Source: Streptomyces sp. NBC_01750 (GTDB lineage: Bacteria > Actinomycetota > Actinomycetes > Streptomycetales > Streptomycetaceae). Taken from it: a DNA stretch of 64,000 bases. Location of the stretch: the NCBI RefSeq assembly GCF_035918095.1, contig NZ_CP109137.1, positions 8,124,001 to 8,188,000 on the forward strand. Direction: 5' to 3'. Position 1 is the stretch's first letter. Each line of letters opens with the position of its first letter. The notes under the pieces are model-generated. The model had not been told where the DNA came from. It worked only from the letters and a program-made list of their open reading frames with translations, and ran no database searches. Made by a program: the position numbers and the translations under genes. Positions 50,628-59,399 of the stretch are shown here, piece after piece.

Positions 50628-51400
50628 ACGAGCTGCGCTATGTGTACGCCGTGACCCGTCCCTTCGACGGGCCGCTGGCCGAAGAGCTCCGCGGGGTGGC
50701 GGCCACGCGACCGTATGTACTGCACCACGACGACCTGGTCGCTGTCGTATCCGCGGTGCCCGCCGACGACTTCAACGAGATTCCGCTCCGCGCCCATCTC
50801 GAAGAGCTCGACTGGCTGACCGAGACCGCCCACGCCCACCAGGCCGTGGTCGCCGCGCTCACCTCGCTGAGCTGTCCGCTGCCGCTGCGGCTCGCCACCG
50901 TCTGCCGGGACGACGACGGCGTGCGACGACTGCTCGATTCGGATCACGACCGGTTCGTACGCACCCTGGACAGGCTCGACGGACGCGTCGAATGGGGTGT
51001 CAAGGTGTACGCGGAAACGCCGGAACCCTCAAAAGAGGCCCCCGCACCTGCTTCCGCACCTGCCCCCAGATCGACCGGCCGCGACTACCTCCGCAGGCGC
51101 CTTCTGGAGCGCCGAGCCGGCGAAGGAATCTGGGAGCGTGCCGACGCGGTGTCGCGGCGACTGCACGAGGAGCTGTCCCGTCATGCGGAGGCGGACAGGC
51201 TGCACCGCCCGCAGCAGGCACAGCTCTCCGGGGCCGCTGGACACAATGTCCTCAACGCCGCCTATCTCGTTCCGCGGGAGGAGAGCGCGGCATTCGTCGA
51301 GGGCCTGGACGAGCTGCGGCCGCAAGAGCCGGGCATACGTGTGGAGTTGACCGGCCCGTGGGCCCCGTATTCCTTCACGGGCGAGGAGGGGGACCGATGA
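50624..51400 (+). CDS. gvpL: Gas vesicle protein GvpL (cluster 2)
   Basis: 258 residues. GvpFL pattern: LRYVYAVTRPFDG, YVLHHDDLVAVVSAVP, THAHQAVV region, SCPLPLRLATVCRDDDGV, VEWGVKVYAETPEP, and NVLNAAYLVPREESAAFVEG to ELTGPWAPYSFTGEEG at the end. It aligns with GvpL of cluster 1 (same PWxPYSF end). Overlaps gvpJ and gvpS by ATGA. Confidence 0.9.
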   Translation: MNELRYVYAVTRPFDGPLAEELRGVAATRPYVLHHDDLVAVVSAVPADDFNEIPLRAHLEELDWLTETAHAHQAVVAALTSLSCPLPLRLATVCRDDDGVRRLLDSDHDRFVRTLDRLDGRVEWGVKVYAETPEPSKEAPAPASAPAPRSTGRDYLRRRLLERRAGEGIWERADAVSRRLHEELSRHAEADRLHRPQQAQLSGAAGHNVLNAAYLVPREESAAFVEGLDELRPQEPGIRVELTGPWAPYSFTGEEGDR

Positions 51401-51594
51401 CCGCACCGGCGCCGCCGGCCCATCGCGAGATCGCGCTGGTAGACCTGCTCGACAGACTGCTCGGGGGCGGTGTCGTGATCGCCGGCGACGTCACCCTGCG
51501 GATTGCCGACGTCGATCTCGTACGTATCGACCTCAAGGCGCTGGTCAGCTCGGTGAACGCCCGGGTCCCATCCCCCTGGGAGGAGCCCGTATGA
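51397..51594 (+). CDS. gvpS: Gas vesicle protein GvpS (cluster 2)
   Basis: 65 residues, a short GvpA-family protein: IALVDLLDRLLGGGVVIAGD, VTLRIADVDLVRIDLKALVSSVN. Third GvpA relative of the cluster. Overlaps gvpL (ATGA) and gvpK (ATGA). Confidence 0.82.
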   Translation: MTAPAPPAHREIALVDLLDRLLGGGVVIAGDVTLRIADVDLVRIDLKALVSSVNARVPSPWEEPV

Positions 51595-51869
51595 GTGGCA
51601 AGCGCAGGGTCGAGCTGGATCCCGACACCGTCGAACGTGATCTGGCGAAGCTGGTTCTGACAGTGGTGGAGCTCTTGCGTCAGCTCATGGAGCGGCAGGC
51701 ATTGCGTCGCGTGGACGTGGGGGATCTGACGGAGGACCAGGAGGAGCGCATCGGGCTCACCCTGATGCTGCTCGAGGACCGGATGGACCTGCTGAGGGAG
51801 AAGTTCGGACTTGAGCCCGAGGATCTCAACATCGACCTGGGGCCGCTGGGGCCGCTGCTCCCCAGGTGA
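51591..51869 (+). CDS. gvpK: Gas vesicle protein GvpK (cluster 2)
   Basis: 92 residues from the ATG at 51591 overlapping gvpS. LAKLVLTVVELLRQLMERQA, RRVDVGDLTEDQEERIGLTL, MLLEDRMDLL, and EDLNIDLGPLGPLL. By eye roughly two thirds identical to GvpK of cluster 1, so the clusters diverged well before recent times. Last gene of gvp2. Confidence 0.92.
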   Translation: MSGKRRVELDPDTVERDLAKLVLTVVELLRQLMERQALRRVDVGDLTEDQEERIGLTLMLLEDRMDLLREKFGLEPEDLNIDLGPLGPLLPR

Positions 51870-51914
51870 TGAGAGCAGAGGCCGGTGCGATGCCGTGCCT
51901 TCCGGAGAGCGACA

Positions 51915-52148
51915 GTTGCCAGTGCCTTCCGGCAGGCCGGGCACCGGGTGGCTGTGTACGACATCCATCGAGCGCTCGGACGGCCCGGCAGCGACCTCAT
52001 CGCGTATCTGCTCGGGGAGGACCGGGACACCGGCCGGAACGACGTCATCAGCAAGGCACACAAGGCCCTGTACGGGACGTACTCCGACCGGCTGCCGCCG
52101 CAGGAGAAGGCCGGGTACCTGCTGCGGGCCCGCGCCGACCAGGGCTGG
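51915..52148 (+). pseudogene. Internal fragment of a HAD-family phosphatase
   Basis: In one frame the sequence AFRQAGHRVAVYDIHRALG, then DLIAYLLGEDRD, SKAHKALYGTYSDRLPP and GYLLRARADQGW matches the cap-domain region of phosphoglycolate-phosphatase-like HAD proteins. The N-terminal DxDGTL nucleophile motif and the C-terminal GDxxxD are missing, so the gene is broken at both ends. It begins about 45 bp after gvpK of cluster 2. Confidence 0.75.
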
Positions 52149-52322
52149 ACGGACAGTGCGGGCCAGCACCGCCGGGCCGGGCCAAACGAGACCAGAGCTG
52201 GTTCTGACCTGCGATGATCGCTGAGAGTAGTCACACGAATGGCGGTGGTCGCCGCTGCGGGTAACACTGGCCCGGACCGCTGGGTGCGCACCCGCTGGTG
52301 CTTTCACTCAAGGAGGGCACTG

Positions 52323-52580
52323 ATGTTGTTGCCTGACCTCGCTGTCATCACCGGACTGATGGCCCGCTACCGGGCACATGAGCACCGTTTTCTGGCTGCC
52401 CCCCACGACGGTGAAGCGCGCATGCGCTTCGAGGACACCGCCTACACCCTGTGTGTGCTGATGGGTGAGCGCACGGCCAGAGAAGCCGTCGTCGCTGCGG
52501 AACGCTACGTCGCGCGAGGCCGGCGGAAGCACGGGCCCGCGGAGGAAGGGGCAGCGCCGCGGAGGCGCGCACCTCGCTAG
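52323..52580 (+). CDS. DUF5133 small protein
   Basis: 85 residues from the ATG at 52323 with AAGGAGG upstream. DLAVITGLMARYRAHEHRFL followed by RMRFEDTAYTLCVLMGERTAREAVVAAE is the DUF5133 pattern, a small helical protein of Streptomyces of unknown function. A basic, Pro/Arg-rich C-terminus follows. Confidence 0.78.
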   Translation: MLLPDLAVITGLMARYRAHEHRFLAAPHDGEARMRFEDTAYTLCVLMGERTAREAVVAAERYVARGRRKHGPAEEGAAPRRRAPR

Positions 52581-52635
52581 CGGGCCATACAGCTGGATTT
52601 CGTCTGGCCTGCTCGAGCGCGGGAAGAACCAAGGG

Positions 52636-53871
52636 GTGTCTGATCTTCTTAGTTCAGTAAGAGCGCCGATTGCCGAGCTCGTCAGCAAGCGCAGGGAAGT
52701 CGCCGTCGTCCAGACGTTGCGTTCGACGGCGGCCGCGACTCTCGCCTACGTCGCAGCCCTGTGGCTGACCAGCGAACCCGCTCCGCTCACCGCTCCCCTT
52801 ACCGCGCTCCTCGTTGTCCAGGTGACCCTCTACTCCACTCTCACCACCGGCATCCGCCGAGTGAACTCTGTGATCGTCGGCGTTCTGATCGCCAGCGGCT
52901 TCAGCGCTCTCGTCGGCCTGACGTGGTGGAGCCTGGGCCTGATCATCCTGGCTTCCCTGGTGGTGGGGCGCGTGGTGCGTGTCGGTGAGTTCGTCCCCGA
53001 GGTCGCGATCAGCGCGATGCTCGTGCTCGGTGTGAGCCGGGTTGCGTACACCGCATGGGACCGTGTGATGGAGACACTGATCGGTGCGGGGGTTGGCCTC
53101 CTGTTCAACGTTCTGCTCGTGCCTCCCGTCTGGGTGGGGCCGGCCGGTGACTCCATCCAGGACCTGGCCCGGCGGATGCGCCGGCTGCTTCTCCGCATCG
53201 GGGAGGAGCTGACCAGCCCCACTCCTGTGGAGCGCGCCGCCGCCCGCCTCCATGAGGCACGACGCCTCGATCACGACATCGCGGAGGTCGACGCGGCGCT
53301 GCGCCAGGCGGAGGACAGCCTCCGGCTCAATCCGCGGGTCAAGGAAGGACTGCTGCGTCGAGTGGTGCTGCGTACCGGGCTCGATACCCTGGAGATCTGT
53401 GCGGTGGTTCTGCGGGTACTTGCCCGCACGATGACCGACCTCGCCAAGGAGCGCAGCGAGGAAGACCTGTTTCCGCCGGAGGAGGGGCTCGCCCTCGAGG
53501 AGCTGCTGTCCCACGTCGCCGACGCCATCGTCAGCTTCGCCGTCCTGGTGACCACGCAGGTGAGCGAGAGCGCCGACGCGGCGGAGTCCCGGCTGGCCGG
53601 TGAGCTCGCCGCGGCCGCCGCGGCCCGCGAGAAGGCTGCGGAACTGCTGCTCGAGGGCGTCAAACGGCAACCGCGCGACTGGCAGCTCTACGGCGCGCTG
53701 CTCACGGAGATCGACCGGATCCTGGCAGAGCTGGACATTGCCCATCGCTCCCGGCGACTGATGGAGGAACTGGACCGTGCCTCACGCGAGCAGCACGAAC
53801 GACACCCGCAGCTCTTCGCCATACGCCGATGGGCGCATGACAAGCGGTCGCGGCGCAGCGCGTCTCGTTGA
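52636..53871 (+). CDS. FUSC-family (aromatic acid exporter/ArAE-like) membrane protein
   Basis: 411 residues from the GTG at 52636 (AAGGG directly upstream). Six hydrophobic segments in the first half: VVQTLRSTAAATLAYVAALWL, PLTALLVVQVTLYSTLTTGI, SALVGLTWWSLGLIILASLV and VISAMLVLG-like stretches, the FUSC/DUF939 pattern. The second half is a cytoplasmic helical domain (EEDLFPPEEGLALEELLSHVADA). FUSC proteins are linked to efflux of aromatic acids and amphipathic compounds. A hairpin at 53902-53924 follows the stop. Confidence 0.82.
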   Translation: MSDLLSSVRAPIAELVSKRREVAVVQTLRSTAAATLAYVAALWLTSEPAPLTAPLTALLVVQVTLYSTLTTGIRRVNSVIVGVLIASGFSALVGLTWWSLGLIILASLVVGRVVRVGEFVPEVAISAMLVLGVSRVAYTAWDRVMETLIGAGVGLLFNVLLVPPVWVGPAGDSIQDLARRMRRLLLRIGEELTSPTPVERAAARLHEARRLDHDIAEVDAALRQAEDSLRLNPRVKEGLLRRVVLRTGLDTLEICAVVLRVLARTMTDLAKERSEEDLFPPEEGLALEELLSHVADAIVSFAVLVTTQVSESADAAESRLAGELAAAAAAREKAAELLLEGVKRQPRDWQLYGALLTEIDRILAELDIAHRSRRLMEELDRASREQHERHPQLFAIRRWAHDKRSRRSASR

Positions 53872-53901
53872 CCGGGGTCCAGCACCTCGTGCATTTCCGA
53901 C

Positions 53902-53924
53902 TCTCCCTGCCTGTGTCAGGGAGA
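53902..53924. terminator. Terminator hairpin after FUSC gene
   Basis: TCTCCCTG and CAGGGAGA form a perfect 8-bp stem with a 7-nt loop, 30 bp after the FUSC stop. Confidence 0.65.
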
Positions 53925-53967
53925 ACGGATCGGGTACGTGCCCAGTCCCCACGAGCGAGGAGGAGAA

Positions 53968-54342
53968 ATGCAGCGAGGCAGCGACCGCCTCAGCGTCCGC
54001 AAGGACGACGAGATGAAGCACGAATTGCAGGGACTGCTCCGTTCAGGACACCCCACCCGGGTAGAAGAGTGGCATGACCCGGAGCCGGGTGCCGATGACG
54101 ACCCGGAGATCGCGTCCGGCCCCGTGCCTGCGGTGGGGTCTGTGGGCGCCGATGACCAGTTGAGGGTTGAGCTGGCCCGTTACCTCGGCCGCGCCGCTTT
54201 CCCGGCGACGCGTGGGGACCTGGTACACATTCTGAGTGAGCGGCACGCCCCGGACCGACTGATCGATCTGGTGAACGGACTGCCGGCGCAGGGGGCGTAC
54301 GCCACTGCTCGGGAAGTCGTGAACGCCGTGTCGCGGCCGTAA
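53968..54342 (+). CDS. DUF2795 protein
   Basis: 124 residues from the ATG at 53968 with GAGGAGG upstream. A polar N-terminal half (EEWHDPEPGADDDPE) precedes the DUF2795 domain: LRVELARYLGRAAFPATRGDLVH, then LSERHAPDRLIDLVNGLPAQGAYATAREVVNAV. This small helical domain is common in actinobacterial stress-type genes; function unknown. Confidence 0.85.
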   Translation: MQRGSDRLSVRKDDEMKHELQGLLRSGHPTRVEEWHDPEPGADDDPEIASGPVPAVGSVGADDQLRVELARYLGRAAFPATRGDLVHILSERHAPDRLIDLVNGLPAQGAYATAREVVNAVSRP

Positions 54343-54397
54343 GGCTGCTGTCAGGGCACAGGGCCCGTCAGCATATTCCCTGCGTAACGGGGAACGG

Positions 54398-54435
54398 AGG
54401 CGCCGGACAGGGGGGCTCATCCGCTGCCGGCGCCT
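54398..54435. terminator. Hairpin between convergent genes
   Basis: AGGCGCCGG and CCGGCGCCT are perfect 9-bp arms with a 20-nt loop, between convergent DUF2795 and VOC genes. The long loop lowers confidence. Confidence 0.4.
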
Positions 54436-54482
54436 TCTGCTGCGGTGACCAGGCGCGCCGTGCGACGGCCATGCGGGGAACG

Positions 54483-55295
54483 TCAGTCGAGGAAACGGCT
54501 GGTGACCGTGAACAGCGCGCCGTCGGCATCGCAGAGCGTCGTCTCGGGTCCATGGGGTGTGGATTGCCGGACCACTACGAAGCCGCCGTTTTTGACGGCC
54601 GCCTCGGTGGTGGCGTCCACGTCCTTGACCGGAAAGTGGATGTGCCAGCGGGGCTGGATCATGGGATCCGGCACGGCTTCGGCCGCACCGGAGCTGAGCC
54701 GCGCGAGAACGTGCCCGTCGCAGTGCAGGACGACCTCTTCCTCCTCGTAGCTGACCTCGCAGCAGCCAGGGCGCCCGCACGCCCACTCGAGGACTTCTCC
54801 GTAGAAGATGGCGGCCTCGAATGCGTTCCGGGTCCGCAGCCTCAGCCAGGTGGGTGTGGTCTTGCGCCAGCTGTGCCAGTCGGGGATGAGTTCGCCTTCC
54901 CAGATGCCGAAAACGGCGCCGTCCCGGTCGGATGCCAGGGCTCCGCGCCCCAGCGAGAAGGTGAGCGGACCGACCGCGACGGTGCCGCTGCGCTCCCGGA
55001 TACGTGCCGCTGCCTCATCCGTATCCGTGACGGCGAAGTACGGGGTCCACGCGACGGGGACCTGCAGCTGAGGTGCGAGGGCTCCGATGCCTGCGACCAG
55101 TTCGCCCTCGTGGAAGGCGACGCTGAACTGGTCACCCAGCTTGCCCTTGCGGAAGCGCCACCCGAGGACCGCGCCGTAGAAATCTTGGGCAGCCTTCAGG
55201 TCGCGGGCCATGAGACTGACCCAGCAGGGCGCGCCGAACACGGCGGCGCTCGAGGTTGCAGCTGCGGACTTGGCCGCTTTCGTTTCCTTGTCCAT
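54483..55295 (-). CDS. Two-domain VOC protein, paralogue 2
   Basis: 270 residues from the ATG at 55295 (GTG one codon before). It is collinear with the protein at 44426-45238: APCWVSLMARDLKAAQDFYGAVLGWRF, WTPYFAVTDTDEAAARI, LRLRTRNAFEAAIFYGEVLEWA, PGCCEVSYE and RWHIHFPVKDVDATTEA. The two copies sit on either side of gvp2, both on the minus strand, about 10 kb apart. Both carry the same unusual PGCCEV stretch. Substrate unknown. Confidence 0.85.
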   Translation of the reverse strand: MDKETKAAKSAAATSSAAVFGAPCWVSLMARDLKAAQDFYGAVLGWRFRKGKLGDQFSVAFHEGELVAGIGALAPQLQVPVAWTPYFAVTDTDEAAARIRERSGTVAVGPLTFSLGRGALASDRDGAVFGIWEGELIPDWHSWRKTTPTWLRLRTRNAFEAAIFYGEVLEWACGRPGCCEVSYEEEEVVLHCDGHVLARLSSGAAEAVPDPMIQPRWHIHFPVKDVDATTEAAVKNGGFVVVRQSTPHGPETTLCDADGALFTVTSRFLD

Positions 55296-55656
55296 CACAC
55301 TCGGTGTCCCGGTCGAATGGTTCTCGGCGCGTCACGCGGAGTAAAGGGAATCGGTTGCGTACCTCATCCTGCCCCGGAGGCGGGGGACTCGCGAGCCGCG
55401 ACGCCGTGCAGCCCTCCTCACGCTGCGCGCCGGAGTACCTCGAAACGCAACGGCATGTTTGGCGGTGTCCGGGAAGGGGACTCGACGAATCGGCCGAGCG
55501 GCCATGGGACGAATGGACAAAAGCGGCTCCGGGCGCGGACGGCGGTCCCCGCCCGCGGTCCGCTGTTCCCCGTCCCCACGCCTGAGGGGCCCGGGCATGG
55601 CAGATCCCGGTGCGGATTCGCCCGGGTCCCGGGTCCCACCGTCAAGGAGGAGTGAC
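55296..55656. other. Divergent intergenic region, 361 bp
   Basis: This region lies between the divergent VOC and transketolase starts. It is open in several frames but no frame looks like a conserved protein. It presumably holds two promoters; I found no clear palindrome. Confidence 0.4.
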
Positions 55657-57501
55657 ATGCGTACCGAACTACTGACGGAACTGGGCCAGCAGTTGCGCGT
55701 GGACGCCGTCCGCGCCTCCGACGCGGCAGGTTCCGGGCATCCGACGTCCTCCATGTCCGCCGCGGACCTGGCCGGTGTCCTGCTGGCCAACCATCTGCAC
55801 TACGACTTCGACCGGCCGGAGCACCCCGGCAACGACCGGCTGATCTTCTCCAAGGGGCACGCGTCGCCGCTCCTGTACGCCCTCTACCGGGCGGCGGGCG
55901 TCGTCGACGACGAAGAACTGCTCACCTTCCGGCGTCTCGACAGCCGCCTCGAAGGCCATCCGACGCCCCGGCTGCCCTGGGTCGACGTAGCCACCGGCTC
56001 TCTCGGGCAGGGGCTCCCGGTCGGCGTCGGCATGGCCCTGGCGGGCAAGAAACTCGACCAGATCCCCTACCGGGTGTGGGTGCTGTCGGGCGACAGCGAG
56101 ATGGCCGAGGGGTCCGTGTGGGAGGCCGTCGAGCACGCGGCGTACGAGGGTCTCGACAATCTGACGCTGCTCATCGATGTGAACCGGCTGGGCCAGCGCG
56201 GTCCCACGCGCCACGAGTGGGACCTCGACGCGTACGCGCGGCGGCTCGAGGCCTTCGGCTGGCACACCATCGAGATCGACGGGCACGATGTCGCGGCCGT
56301 CGACGCGGCGCTGGCGGAGGCCCGCTCCACCTTCCGGCGGCCCACCGCGATCATCGCCCGCACCCACAAGGGGCGAGGCGTCTCCGCCGTCGAGGACCGG
56401 GAGGGCATGCACGGCAAACCGCTGCCCGACGCGGAGGAGGCCATCGAGGAACTCGGCGGGCCGCGCTTCATCCGGGTGGAGGTCCAGTCCCCTCCCGCGG
56501 CACGGGTGCTCGCCGGAGCCCGCGGCGTGCTTCTTCCCCCGCCGCGCTTCGACATCGGCGACTCGGTCGCCACCCGCACCGCGTACGGACAGGCGCTCGC
56601 CGCACTCGGCTCGGCGCGCGGCGACATCGTCGCGCTCGACGGGGAGGTCGGCGACTCGACGCGCACCGAATACTTCGGGAAGGCGCACCCGAGCCGCTAC
56701 TTCGAGTGCTACATCGCCGAGCAGCAGCTCGTAGCGACGGCCGTGGGGATGCAGGCACGGGGATACGTCCCGTACGCCTCCACCTTCGCGGCGTTCCTGA
56801 CCCGCGCCCATGACTTCATACGGATGGCAGCCGTCAGCCGCGCCTCGATCAATCTCGTCGGCTCGCACGCGGGGGTCGCGATCGGCCAGGACGGGCCGTC
56901 CCAGATGGGTCTCGAGGACCTGGCGATGTTCCGTGCCGTGCACGGCAGCACGGTGCTGTACCCGTGCGACGGCAACCAGACAGCCCGGCTCGTCGAGGCC
57001 ATGGCCGATCTGCCGAATGTGAGCTATCTGCGTACCAGCAGGGGCGAGATGCCGGTTGTCTACGGTCCGGACGAGGAGTTTCCGGTGGGCGGTTCCAAGG
57101 TGCTGCGCACGGGGGAGCGGGACCGCCTCACCGTCGTCGCCGCCGGCGTGACGGTCCATGAGGCGCTCGCGGCGGCCGAGCTGCTGGAGAGGGAGAACAT
57201 CGGTGTGCGCGTCGTCGATCTCTACTCCGTCAAGCCCGTCGACACGGAGACCCTGTGGAACGCGGCCGACGAGACCGGCTGTCTGCTGACGGTGGAGGAC
57301 CACCGCCCCGAGGGCGGCCTCGGTGACGCGGTGGCGGCAGTCTTCTCGGACGGCCGCCCCGCACCGCGACTGGTACGGCTCGCCGTCCAGAACATGCCCG
57401 CGTCGGCCACGCCGGAGGAGCAACTGCACGCGTCCGGAATAGACGCGGAGTCGATCGCGGCCGCCGCAAGGCTGCTGGTGGAAGAAGCGGTGGTGCGCTG
57501 A
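55657..57501 (+). CDS. Transketolase
   Basis: 614 residues from an ATG with AAGGAGGAG upstream. TPP domain: SKGHASPLLYALYRAAG, GDSEMAEGSVWEAVEHAAYEGLDNL (the usual GDG is GDS here), and HKGRGVSAVEDREGMHGK. Pyrimidine domain: IALDGEVGDST to CYIAEQQLVATAVGMQARGYVPYASTFAAFLTRAHD, then GSHAGVAIGQDGPSQMGLEDLAMFR. C-terminal domain: VDLYSVKPVDTETL and VEDHRPEGGLGDAV. Length and motifs match compact, eukaryote-like transketolases rather than E. coli TktA. It moves ketol groups in the pentose phosphate pathway. No pentose pathway gene is adjacent, so this may be a specialised copy. Confidence 0.92.
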   Translation: MRTELLTELGQQLRVDAVRASDAAGSGHPTSSMSAADLAGVLLANHLHYDFDRPEHPGNDRLIFSKGHASPLLYALYRAAGVVDDEELLTFRRLDSRLEGHPTPRLPWVDVATGSLGQGLPVGVGMALAGKKLDQIPYRVWVLSGDSEMAEGSVWEAVEHAAYEGLDNLTLLIDVNRLGQRGPTRHEWDLDAYARRLEAFGWHTIEIDGHDVAAVDAALAEARSTFRRPTAIIARTHKGRGVSAVEDREGMHGKPLPDAEEAIEELGGPRFIRVEVQSPPAARVLAGARGVLLPPPRFDIGDSVATRTAYGQALAALGSARGDIVALDGEVGDSTRTEYFGKAHPSRYFECYIAEQQLVATAVGMQARGYVPYASTFAAFLTRAHDFIRMAAVSRASINLVGSHAGVAIGQDGPSQMGLEDLAMFRAVHGSTVLYPCDGNQTARLVEAMADLPNVSYLRTSRGEMPVVYGPDEEFPVGGSKVLRTGERDRLTVVAAGVTVHEALAAAELLERENIGVRVVDLYSVKPVDTETLWNAADETGCLLTVEDHRPEGGLGDAVAAVFSDGRPAPRLVRLAVQNMPASATPEEQLHASGIDAESIAAAARLLVEEAVVR

Positions 57502-57508
57502 GTCGGCT

Positions 57509-57533
57509 GTGCTCGAAGGACGACTTCGAGCAC
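57509..57533. terminator. Bidirectional hairpin between convergent genes
   Basis: GTGCTCGAAG and CTTCGAGCAC form a perfect 10-bp stem with a 5-nt GACGA loop, 7 bp after the transketolase stop. Confidence 0.8.
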
Positions 57534-57561
57534 GGGAGGCAACCGCCCCGGCCGGTGCAGG

Positions 57562-58785
57562 TCAGTAGTCGGTGTCCTTGCCGATGTACAACTCGGCGAA
57601 AGTGGCTGCGGCGGCCGGCGAGCCGAAGATGCGCCGCAGCCGGGCAGCGGCGGAGCCCGCACGGAAGGGGTCGCCCGACGATGCTCCGTGCAGCACCTCG
57701 GAGAGCCACTGCGAGAACTCCTGGTACTGCCACACACGCCGCAGGCAGGCGTCCGAGTAGCCGCTCAGCCCGCTGTCGTCGCGCTTGCCGAAGTACGCGA
57801 CGAGCGCGTCACCGAGCAGCAGCGCATCGTGCAGCGCGAGGTTCATGCCTTTCGCGGCGATCGGCGCCGCGAGGTGGGCCGCGTCGCCCGCCAGATACAG
57901 CCGTCCGTATGCCATCGGCTCCACGACGTAGTTGTGCATGTCCAGCACCCGCTTCTCGATCAGCCGTCCCTCGGCGAGCGGCCGGGCCCCGTCCGCCGAC
58001 AGCCGGTCGCGGAGCTCGGACCACACCCGCTCGTGAGGCCAGTTCTCCGGGTCGTCGCCGGGCGGGCACTCGAGGTAGTAGCGGGTTACCCGGGGGCTTC
58101 GGGCCATATGGGCGGCGAAGCCGCGCGGATGGACGCCGAAGACGACGGAGTCACAGGACGGCGGCGCCTCGGCGAGGAGAGCCAGCCAGCCGACACCGTA
58201 GTCATTCCGGGCGACGGTGGTGTGTTCCGGCGGCATGCACGCGCGGCTCACGCCGCGTGCGCCGTCGCAGCCCGCGATGACATCGCAGTCGATGCGCCGG
58301 CGCTCGCCCGTCTCCGGGTCCGTATAGGAGACCGATGGCCGATCCGTGTCGATGGCGTGCAGTTCCACATCGCGTACGCCGAAGCGGACGTCGCCGTCCG
58401 CGTCGTCCGCGTACTTGCGCACCAGATCTGTCACCAACAGCGGCTGTGGATAGACGAAGTGGCGGTGTCCCGACAGCTCGCCGTACCGGAACCTGTGACG
58501 CTCTCCCGCGAACCGGAATTCGCACTCGCTGTGCGCCTGCGCATGTACCAGCAAACGGTTGGCCAGCCCGCGCCGTTCGAGGGCCCGCACCGCCCACTCC
58601 TCGATGAAGCCCGCGCGGGGCCGCTGCTCGATGAACTCTCTGCTCTCCGTTTCCAGCAGTACGCAGTCGACGGCGGCGGCTCGCAGGATGTTGGCGACTG
58701 TGAGACCGGCGGGTCCCGCGCCCACGATGACGACGCGGGTGCGTTGTACCGGTGCAGAAGAGGAGGGGGAGGAGGCGACAGTCAT
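57562..58785 (-). CDS. pobA: 4-hydroxybenzoate 3-monooxygenase
   Basis: 407 residues from the ATG at 58785. PHBH family: FAD-binding VVIVGAGPAGLTVANIL near the N-terminus, LLETESREFIEQRPRAGFIEEWAVRALERRG with the R-R-x-G and substrate loop, FRYGELSGHRHFVYPQ (the PHBH phenol-binding region), the DCDVIAGCDGARGVSR strand, and GDAAHLAAPIAAKGMNLALHDA, where FAD and NADPH approach. It hydroxylates p-hydroxybenzoate to protocatechuate. The length and motifs match PobA closely. A pcaGH-type protocatechuate dioxygenase is not adjacent; the exported intradiol enzyme at 2.8 kb is too far away to count as operonic. Confidence 0.88.
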   Translation of the reverse strand: MTVASSPSSSAPVQRTRVVIVGAGPAGLTVANILRAAAVDCVLLETESREFIEQRPRAGFIEEWAVRALERRGLANRLLVHAQAHSECEFRFAGERHRFRYGELSGHRHFVYPQPLLVTDLVRKYADDADGDVRFGVRDVELHAIDTDRPSVSYTDPETGERRRIDCDVIAGCDGARGVSRACMPPEHTTVARNDYGVGWLALLAEAPPSCDSVVFGVHPRGFAAHMARSPRVTRYYLECPPGDDPENWPHERVWSELRDRLSADGARPLAEGRLIEKRVLDMHNYVVEPMAYGRLYLAGDAAHLAAPIAAKGMNLALHDALLLGDALVAYFGKRDDSGLSGYSDACLRRVWQYQEFSQWLSEVLHGASSGDPFRAGSAAARLRRIFGSPAAAATFAELYIGKDTDY

Positions 58786-59157
58786 CCGAGCATTATGGCG
58801 GTGTTCCGTCAAGCACGTGTGCGCTCATCGCGGGCGGGCCGGCACCGGCGCCGACCGGGCGCGAACCAGCGCTCCTGGGCGGTGTCGCTGACACCGGAGT
58901 GGTGGGGCAGCCGGCCACGACCGGACCGAGATGGACACGTGGCCGGACCGTGATGCTCAAATTCCGCTCAGATGTAGTGACGGCGAGATGGTCGTGTCCC
59001 TATTGTCCTCCCCAACGAAAAGGACGGAGTAAAGAGCCGAATGACGGGCACTTCGGTGGCCGGGGGCGCCGTCCTTGCTGCGGGCCGACCTGGCTTCGAT
59101 CGGCGGGAAACCGTTAGTCAGGAGAGCGAGGAGTCGGCTCGGCTGCGCGTCGATGCC
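58786..59157. other. Intergenic stretch without a recognised gene
   Basis: This region lies between the pobA start and the gluA remnant. Short frames are open but none has a recognisable domain; it may contain further remnants of the lost glutamate ABC ATPase gene. Confidence 0.35.
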
Positions 59158-59319
59158 GGCATGACTCTCGTTTCGGGACGGGCTTCGCGCAGCCTGCCGC
59201 GAACCGATTCGTGTTCGCGGCCGATGGCAGGATCGTCGAAGCGGCCGCGCCGGATGAGTTCCGCAACAACCCGCGCAGCGACTGGGCAAGGACCTCCTGT
59301 GAAGATCCTGCACTCCTGA
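59158..59319 (+). pseudogene. Frameshifted 3' end of a glutamate ABC transporter ATPase
   Basis: GMTLV at 59158, then in a second frame GFAQPAANRFVFAADGRIVE to EFRNNPRSDWA from 59181, then KILHS and a TGA at 59319 in a third frame. Intact GluA/GlnQ ATPases end GMTMVVVTHEMGFARxAANRVVFMADGRIVE, NPRSDRAKDFLSKIL, so the three pieces are one decayed C-terminus with at least two indels. Walker A and signature motifs are gone. It lies 80 bp before the gluB-like gene, where gluA normally is. Confidence 0.75.
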
Positions 59320-59399
59320 CGCGCGACTCCCTGCGGCGACGCCCCCAACGTCCCCAACCGCCCAATCTGCTCAATTCGTTGATATAAGGATGTTTCACC

